Positions 4,784 through 8,388 of a stretch of DNA of 8,388 bases are shown here, one piece after another. Every line of letters starts with the position of its first letter. Position 1 is the stretch's first letter. The notes beneath the pieces are model-generated. The model was not told the DNA's origin. It ran no database searches and saw only the letters and a list, made by a program, of their open reading frames with translations. The position numbers and the translations under genes were made by a program. The DNA comes from DATHWB01 sp041744795 (GTDB lineage: Bacteria > Actinomycetota > Acidimicrobiia > Spongiisociales > ZC4RG35), in the NCBI GenBank assembly GCA_041744795.1, contig JBGTKD010000161.1, positions 1-8,388 on the forward strand, given 5' to 3'.

Positions 4784-5824
4784 TTGAGGATCAGATCGTT
4801 TCGATTAGCGGTGGTGTTGACGGCACTGCTCGCCCTGATGACGTCCGGCTTGGCGACGGCTGCACAGTCCCCCAGTGCGGCATCGGAGCATCAGCGAATC
4901 GTCGACTTCTGGACACACGAGCGTGTCGCAAAGGCGGTGCCCCGCCACTTTGTCCTCGACCCCGGGCGGGGTTTCGTGCCCGACGCAAAGCCCGACAAGC
5001 CCGGCGGTGGTAAGCCCGGCGGCGGGGGAGACGGTGACACCACCCTTGTAACCGGCGCCTCGTGGACCTCGGGCGGAACAGTGCTCAAGACCACCGGCAA
5101 GGTTCTCTTCCAGATGGGTGGTTCGTACTACGTCTGTTCAGCATCGGTCGTCGAAGACGGAAACTCCACCAACGACTACTCATTGATTCTGACCGCCGCC
5201 CACTGCGCCTACGACGAGACGAATAACAAGTTCGCTACCAACTGGATGTTCATACCCGATTACGACTCGAAGCCAGCTGCGCTGACCACCAACGGCTCGT
5301 TCTGCGCCGACACGCTGTATGGCTGCTGGACCGCTCACACTCTCACGGCGCATGATGGTTACGCCTCGGCCGGAGGGTTCAACGACGAGGCGGTTGCTCA
5401 CGACTTCGCCTTTGTCAAGGTCTTAGCCGGTGGGCGCAACGGAACGCAGCTTGACGCCACCGTCGGCACCCAGGCGATCGCTTTCGGCGAAGTCGGGTCG
5501 AGCAACCTCGTCTACGCCTTCGGCTACCCCGCCGCCCAGAAGTACAAGGGAAACGACCTCGTGTACTGCGCCGGGCCGGTAGGAACGGACCCGAATGCGG
5601 GAGGCACCACCTACCGGATCGCGTGCGGGATGACCGGCGGGTCCTCTGGTGGACCCTGGTTCAGCTCGTTCACCACCGAAGGTGGTACTGGGGTGTTGAC
5701 CTCGGTGAACTCCTACGGATATCGCGGTGATAGCAGCATGTACGGCCCCAAGTTCAACACAACGACGCAGGCCGTATACGACGCTGCCCGCGCATCTTCA
5801 GTGAACGGCGTCGTCGAGTCTTGA
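4784..5824 (+). CDS. Secreted trypsin-like serine protease
   Basis: A 346-residue preprotein starting at TTG, supported by AGAGGGG at 4771-4777, 6 bases upstream. Residues 1-27 form a Sec signal peptide (RIRSFRL, then a hydrophobic core, then ATAA); there is no lipobox cysteine, so it is not a lipoprotein. A propeptide-like stretch (about 28-68) and a Pro/Gly-rich linker (69-84, PDKPGGGKPGGGGDGD) precede a chymotrypsin-fold domain. The triad is His140 in LTAAHC, Asp207 in AHDFAFVKV and Ser288 in GGSSGGPW. The six cysteines outside the signal peptide (118, 141, 174, 181, 262, 281) fit three disulfides, including the His-loop pair 118-141. The substrate is unknown. A TACGCT hexamer at 4752-4757 could be the -10 element, without a clear -35. 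A long hairpin follows the stop. Confidence 0.93.
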   Translation: MRIRSFRLAVVLTALLALMTSGLATAAQSPSAASEHQRIVDFWTHERVAKAVPRHFVLDPGRGFVPDAKPDKPGGGKPGGGGDGDTTLVTGASWTSGGTVLKTTGKVLFQMGGSYYVCSASVVEDGNSTNDYSLILTAAHCAYDETNNKFATNWMFIPDYDSKPAALTTNGSFCADTLYGCWTAHTLTAHDGYASAGGFNDEAVAHDFAFVKVLAGGRNGTQLDATVGTQAIAFGEVGSSNLVYAFGYPAAQKYKGNDLVYCAGPVGTDPNAGGTTYRIACGMTGGSSGGPWFSSFTTEGGTGVLTSVNSYGYRGDSSMYGPKFNTTTQAVYDAARASSVNGVVES

Positions 5825-5827
5825 TGC

Positions 5828-5865
5828 GGAACAGGGGGCCGGGCGACGGCTCGGCCACCTGTTCC
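5828..5865 (+). terminator. Long hairpin terminator after the protease gene
   Basis: GGAACAGG (5828-5835) pairs with CCTGTTCC (5858-5865). After one G/A mismatch, 5837-5844 pairs with 5849-5856, leaving the loop GACG. The stem has about 16 pairs and starts 3 bases after the stop codon. There is no T run, which fits the U-poor terminators often seen in actinobacteria. It separates the protease from the toxin-antitoxin genes. Confidence 0.7.
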
Positions 5866-5910
5866 ATCCCGACGTCCGTCGAGGGCATCAACAACCGGCA
5901 ATGGTCAAAG

Positions 5911-5946
5911 TGATGCGTTCAATGCTATCACTATGAGCTAGCATCA
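5911..5946. promoter_or_regulatory. Toxin-antitoxin promoter and autoregulatory inverted repeats
   Basis: Two nested inverted repeats lie just before the antitoxin ATG: TGATGC (5911-5916) with GCATCA (5941-5946), and ATGCTA (5922-5927) with TAGCAT (5939-5944). A further GCATCA occurs at 5885-5890. TAGCAT at 5939-5944 fits a -10 TANNNT element and lies 6 bases before the ATG, so transcription would begin at or next to the start codon. Inverted repeats over the promoter are the usual binding site of the antitoxin or toxin-antitoxin complex. Confidence 0.5.
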
Positions 5947-5950
5947 TCGT

Positions 5951-6160
5951 ATGCCGGCCACCAGGACCACTTTCACGCTCGATGAGAGTCTCTTCGAACA
6001 GGCGCGCCTCCTCGGCATCAACATCTCCGCCGCAGCAAGAGACGGTGTCGCCTCCGCGGTTCGGAATGCCTTACTTCAAGCAGACCGCAGCGCCTACGAA
6101 CGGGATCCGGAGGAAGTCGACTCCTTCTGGCTCGGGGCCGAAGCCTGGGGCAAGGGGTGA
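5951..6160 (+). CDS. Antitoxin of a MazEF-type pair (CcdA/MazE-like)
   Basis: A 69-residue protein matching short ribbon-helix-helix antitoxins. The strand RTTFTLD (5-11) is followed by helices 12-22 (ESLFEQARLLG) and 25-43 (ISAAARDGVASAVRNALLQ). The acidic, aromatic C-terminal tail (about 52-69, DPEEVDSFWLGAEAWG) is the likely toxin-binding part. It should dimerise, bind its own promoter and neutralise the downstream endoribonuclease. No Shine-Dalgarno sequence precedes the ATG; a -10-like TAGCAT ends 6 bases before it, so the mRNA is probably leaderless. The stop overlaps the toxin start by 4 bases. The exact RHH subfamily (CcdA, MazE or VapB-like) cannot be fixed by eye. Confidence 0.85.
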   Translation: MPATRTTFTLDESLFEQARLLGINISAAARDGVASAVRNALLQADRSAYERDPEEVDSFWLGAEAWGKG

Positions 6161-6465
6161 CCCGAGGCGAGATCTGGCTGGCACAAGTTGGACGGAAGCG
6201 TCGACCGGTGCTGGTCCTGACCCGTCCCGAAGTCATCGAAGTTCGCGCCCTGGTGACCGTGGCGGAGATCACATCCTCGATGCGCGGATTGGCAGCGGAA
6301 GTTCCCATCGATCCGGACGAAGTGGGACTCGAGCGAGAGTCGGCTGTGAACTGCGATGGCCTACACACCGTGCCCCAGACTTCGCTCGTCGGGCTTGTAG
6401 GCACCGTCAGTCCCAGGACGTTGAAGCAGGTTTGTGGTGCGCTGTCCTACGCCCTCGGGTGCTGA
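6157..6465 (+). CDS. MazF/PemK-type endoribonuclease toxin
   Basis: A 102-residue protein of the MazF/PemK family, toxins that cut RNA at short sequence motifs and arrest growth. The family order is complete: RGEIWLAQV (3-11), KRRPVLVLTR (14-23), the VAEITSSMRG segment (35-44) with the Ser/Arg region of the active site, the ESAVNCDGLHTVP strand (61-73) and the C-terminal helix. The start is GTG at 6157 in a GTGA overlap with the antitoxin stop, so the two are translationally coupled. It looks intact. Its last 19 bases overlap the end of the convergent BTAD regulator gene, and no terminator lies between them. The cleavage motif cannot be predicted. Confidence 0.93.
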   Translation: MTRGEIWLAQVGRKRRPVLVLTRPEVIEVRALVTVAEITSSMRGLAAEVPIDPDEVGLERESAVNCDGLHTVPQTSLVGLVGTVSPRTLKQVCGALSYALGC

Positions 6466-8270
6466 GCGACCGGTTCCGTAGCCAGTGGCAGGTGGAGTAA
6501 AGGGTTCTCGATTTCGGCTGCGACCAGCGTCGCAGCGGCGTGGTCTCCCTCGCTTCCCATCGCAGCCCCGTGAAGTAGCGAACGATATGTCAGCTCCCTC
6601 ATCCCGGTTCTGGATGAGAGCTCTGACAGCTTGTGAATCCAAAGCTCGGTGTCCGGGTGATTGTGGCGCCGGCCAAGGTCGCACTGGGCGTCGAGGATGT
6701 AGCCATCGAGCCACAAGTACGGATCGGCGAGCCGGTTGCAGCGGCCGCGGGCGTCGGCAAGCGTCGCGAAGGCGCGCTGGGAGTCACCAATGGCGTCGGC
6801 GACGAGGGCCAACCCGCGAGCTGCCATTCCCTCCCAGCAGGGATCACCGAGCTGGCAGGCACGAGCGAACGCCTGGCGCAGAATTGTGGCAGCGCCGGCC
6901 GGGTCACCCCGGGCCACCTGCACCTCCCCGCGCAATGCCTGAGGCCAGGGGATAAATGCCAGCCAGTGTTCGGTTTCGGCGAGTTGAATCGAGGCGTCAA
7001 GATGGTCGGCGGCGTTATCTAAGTCACCAAAGAGAAGACTGATGCGGCCAAGCATCGACAACCCGTACGCCTCGCGTCGGTAGTCCCCGGCAGATCGGGA
7101 AAGTTCGGTTGCCTCAGCTAGGAGTTCCGACGCTCGTCGGTAGTTCCCCCGGTCGCTTTCGACCGAACCCAGATACATCTTGGCCTTGGCCAGGATGGAA
7201 GGTGATTCGCGCCCGAGCTCGAGCGCGTCGGTGAGCCACAGCTCAGCGCGGTCATAGCGGCCACGAAGGAAATCGACATAGCCGAGTTCGGCCCTGGCCC
7301 GAGCTGCTGCTTCCCGGTCGTCGTCGGCAAGGGCAATCTCGGCAGCTTCGAACAGCTCCGCCAACCCTTCTTCGTCCAGCCCGCCCAATGAGTGAATTAA
7401 CGCCTCAGCAAGCACCAGGCGCGACTCGACCCGAAGATTCACAATCCCGGCATTGTCAGCCAACCTCACAGCTGCCCGAAGCGACTCCACCCCTGCTTCG
7501 GCAGCACCTGCGGCGACCGCTGCGGTACCCGCCTCGATGATCGCCTCGATGGAAGGTTCGTCGGCGATCGGCGCATCGTGCTCTGCTCGTTCACGCAACG
7601 CCGCCATGACTGCCGGGCCAGGTGCCACTCCGAGCTCTGAGTCGAACAACTCGGTGCACGCTGCGAACTGCTGTTGTGCGGCTGCATCGTCACCGTTGCG
7701 TCGATACAGCCGGATCAGCAGAGCCTGATGATTTTCGTCTAGGGGACTCATCACTGCGGCCCTAACGGCGTAACCGAGGGCAAGGTCCAAGTTCCCCTGA
7801 ACCATGGATCCGAGAGCGGCCTCATGGAGAATCGCTTCGGACGCTGCCGCCGCGTATCGCTGTTGAGAGAGCAACCAGGATTCGAACGCCGGCGCACCTC
7901 GGACTGTCCAGCCATCGAGTAGATCCGCCCCCAGATCTGGAAGACCGACGGCTTCGACCCAGGAGCCCTTCGTCAAGATATCGAGATCCACGGTCGAGTC
8001 GGCAGGGAGTCGAAGCACCACCGGATCGCCCTCGATGGACCCCTCATCGCCTAGGCCTCGTCTGACTTCTGACAAGGTCCAGCGCAGGGCACGAAGTGGA
8101 TCGTCCGCTTCGGCGAACAACAGCGACGCGAGTTGTCCTCGCGTCGGGGGTCGTTCGCTCATGATGAGATACGTCAGGACCGCCCAACTCTTACGGCTCC
8201 GGAACTGATACACCTTGCCTGTCGAACTCTCGATGCGGGGACGACCGAGAAGGTGGATCGTGAGGCTCAT
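6447..8270 (-). CDS. SARP-like transcriptional regulator with BTAD and TPR repeats
   Basis: A 607-residue regulator of the AfsR/SARP type. Residues 1-97 form an OmpR-like winged-helix domain (LTIHLLGRPRIES, RSRKSWAVLTYLI, RALRWTLSEVRRGLG). Residues about 98-230 are a bacterial transcriptional activator domain, with FESWLLSQQRYAAAASEAIL, LDENHQALLIRLYRRNGD and LGVAPGPAVMAAL. Residues 240-580 are helical TPR-like repeats in about eight units, such as YVDFLRGRYDRAELWLTDAL and LSMLGRISLLFGDLDNAADH. The NB-ARC ATPase domain of full-length AfsR is absent, so TPRs directly follow BTAD. Such proteins activate target promoters as dimers; the ligand or partner of the TPR part and the target genes are unknown. 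The ATG at 8270 has no Shine-Dalgarno sequence; TACCCT at 8289-8294 (minus strand) could be a -10 element. It lies 39 bases after another minus-strand gene. Confidence 0.9.
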   Translation of the reverse strand: MSLTIHLLGRPRIESSTGKVYQFRSRKSWAVLTYLIMSERPPTRGQLASLLFAEADDPLRALRWTLSEVRRGLGDEGSIEGDPVVLRLPADSTVDLDILTKGSWVEAVGLPDLGADLLDGWTVRGAPAFESWLLSQQRYAAAASEAILHEAALGSMVQGNLDLALGYAVRAAVMSPLDENHQALLIRLYRRNGDDAAAQQQFAACTELFDSELGVAPGPAVMAALRERAEHDAPIADEPSIEAIIEAGTAAVAAGAAEAGVESLRAAVRLADNAGIVNLRVESRLVLAEALIHSLGGLDEEGLAELFEAAEIALADDDREAAARARAELGYVDFLRGRYDRAELWLTDALELGRESPSILAKAKMYLGSVESDRGNYRRASELLAEATELSRSAGDYRREAYGLSMLGRISLLFGDLDNAADHLDASIQLAETEHWLAFIPWPQALRGEVQVARGDPAGAATILRQAFARACQLGDPCWEGMAARGLALVADAIGDSQRAFATLADARGRCNRLADPYLWLDGYILDAQCDLGRRHNHPDTELWIHKLSELSSRTGMRELTYRSLLHGAAMGSEGDHAAATLVAAEIENPLLHLPLATEPVAQHPRA

Positions 8271-8309
8271 GCTGGGGTGGATGCAATCAGGGTAACAATG
8301 GCTCCCCTG

Positions 8310-8388
8310 TCACCCGATGAGGGCAGCAGTGGTCAACACCCTCGGGTCGGGAAAGTCCTCGCAGTGCTGGTACATGTAACCGAGACGA
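8310..8388 (-). CDS. 3' end of an unrecognised gene, cut by the window edge
   Basis: On the minus strand a frame enters from the right edge and ends at TGA (8312-8310). It encodes the last 25 residues, beginning RLGYMYQHCEDFPD and ending RVLTTAALIG. Nearly all codons end in G or C, as in neighbouring genes, while the other frames here do not look coding. Too little is present to name a family. It lies 39 bases upstream of the BTAD regulator on the same strand, so the two may be co-transcribed. Confidence 0.55.
   Translation of the reverse strand, partial: RLGYMYQHCEDFPDPRVLTTAALIG

Noticed and set aside
8317..8379. 20-residue plus-strand frame containing LGSGKSS, resembling a P-loop
   Set aside because: It is antisense to a frame with much better codon use and far too short for an NTPase; the resemblance is chance.
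1..8388. CRISPR arrays, insertion sequences, rRNA genes or replication origin
   Set aside because: No regularly spaced repeats, transposase motifs, rRNA sequence or DnaA-box cluster was seen on either strand.

Overview
The window reads as chromosomal DNA of a high-GC Gram-positive bacterium, most likely an actinobacterium. The signs are GC-rich third codon positions, four tRNA genes with no encoded CCA end, a SARP-type regulator with a bacterial transcriptional activator domain (BTAD), an lgt gene lacking the E. coli-type active-loop histidine, GTG and TTG starts, and TANNNT-type -10 hexamers. A deep lineage such as Acidimicrobiia is possible, but that is only an inference.

Left part (1-2750): a tRNA cluster Gly(GCC), Cys(GCA), Val(GAC), with one intrinsic terminator after Gly and another after Val. 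Next come a short STAS-domain anti-anti-sigma-like protein (501-860) and an unrecognised 131-residue protein with an AT-hook-like tract (1044-1439). Converging on these is a two-gene minus-strand unit: a small zinc metallopeptidase-family protein (2262-2633) translationally abutted to lgt (1452-2261). A tRNA-Val(CAC) gene (2679-2750) diverges from this unit.

Middle (2751-4783): about 700 bases right after tRNA-Val(CAC) hold no intact gene. They contain a partial copy of the tRNA 3' half, tandem 11-12 bp repeats and a frameshifted minus-strand coding remnant, which together look like the scar of an old tRNA-targeted integration (inference). Then come a STAS/SEC14-like protein (3453-3875) and a three-helix, Met-rich DUF305 membrane protein (4085-4585). 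The DUF305 gene is preceded by a perfect TACCC-N5-GGGTA palindrome of the type bound by copper-sensing CsoR-family repressors. Its coding frame runs upstream of the first ATG without any ATG, GTG or TTG.

Right part (4784-8388): a secreted trypsin-like serine protease (TTG start, signal peptide, Gly-rich linker, complete catalytic triad) ends in a long hairpin terminator. A MazE/CcdA-like antitoxin and MazF/PemK toxin pair follows (4-base overlap, probably leaderless transcript, inverted repeats over the promoter). Its 3' end overlaps a convergent 607-residue BTAD-TPR regulator by 19 bases. The last 79 bases carry the 3' end of another minus-strand gene.

The genes do not form one pathway. The shared themes are cell-envelope work (lgt, protease, DUF305) and small regulatory modules (two STAS-like proteins, toxin-antitoxin, BTAD regulator). 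The strongest lead for a less-described arrangement is the putative copper-controlled DUF305 gene with an unusual start.
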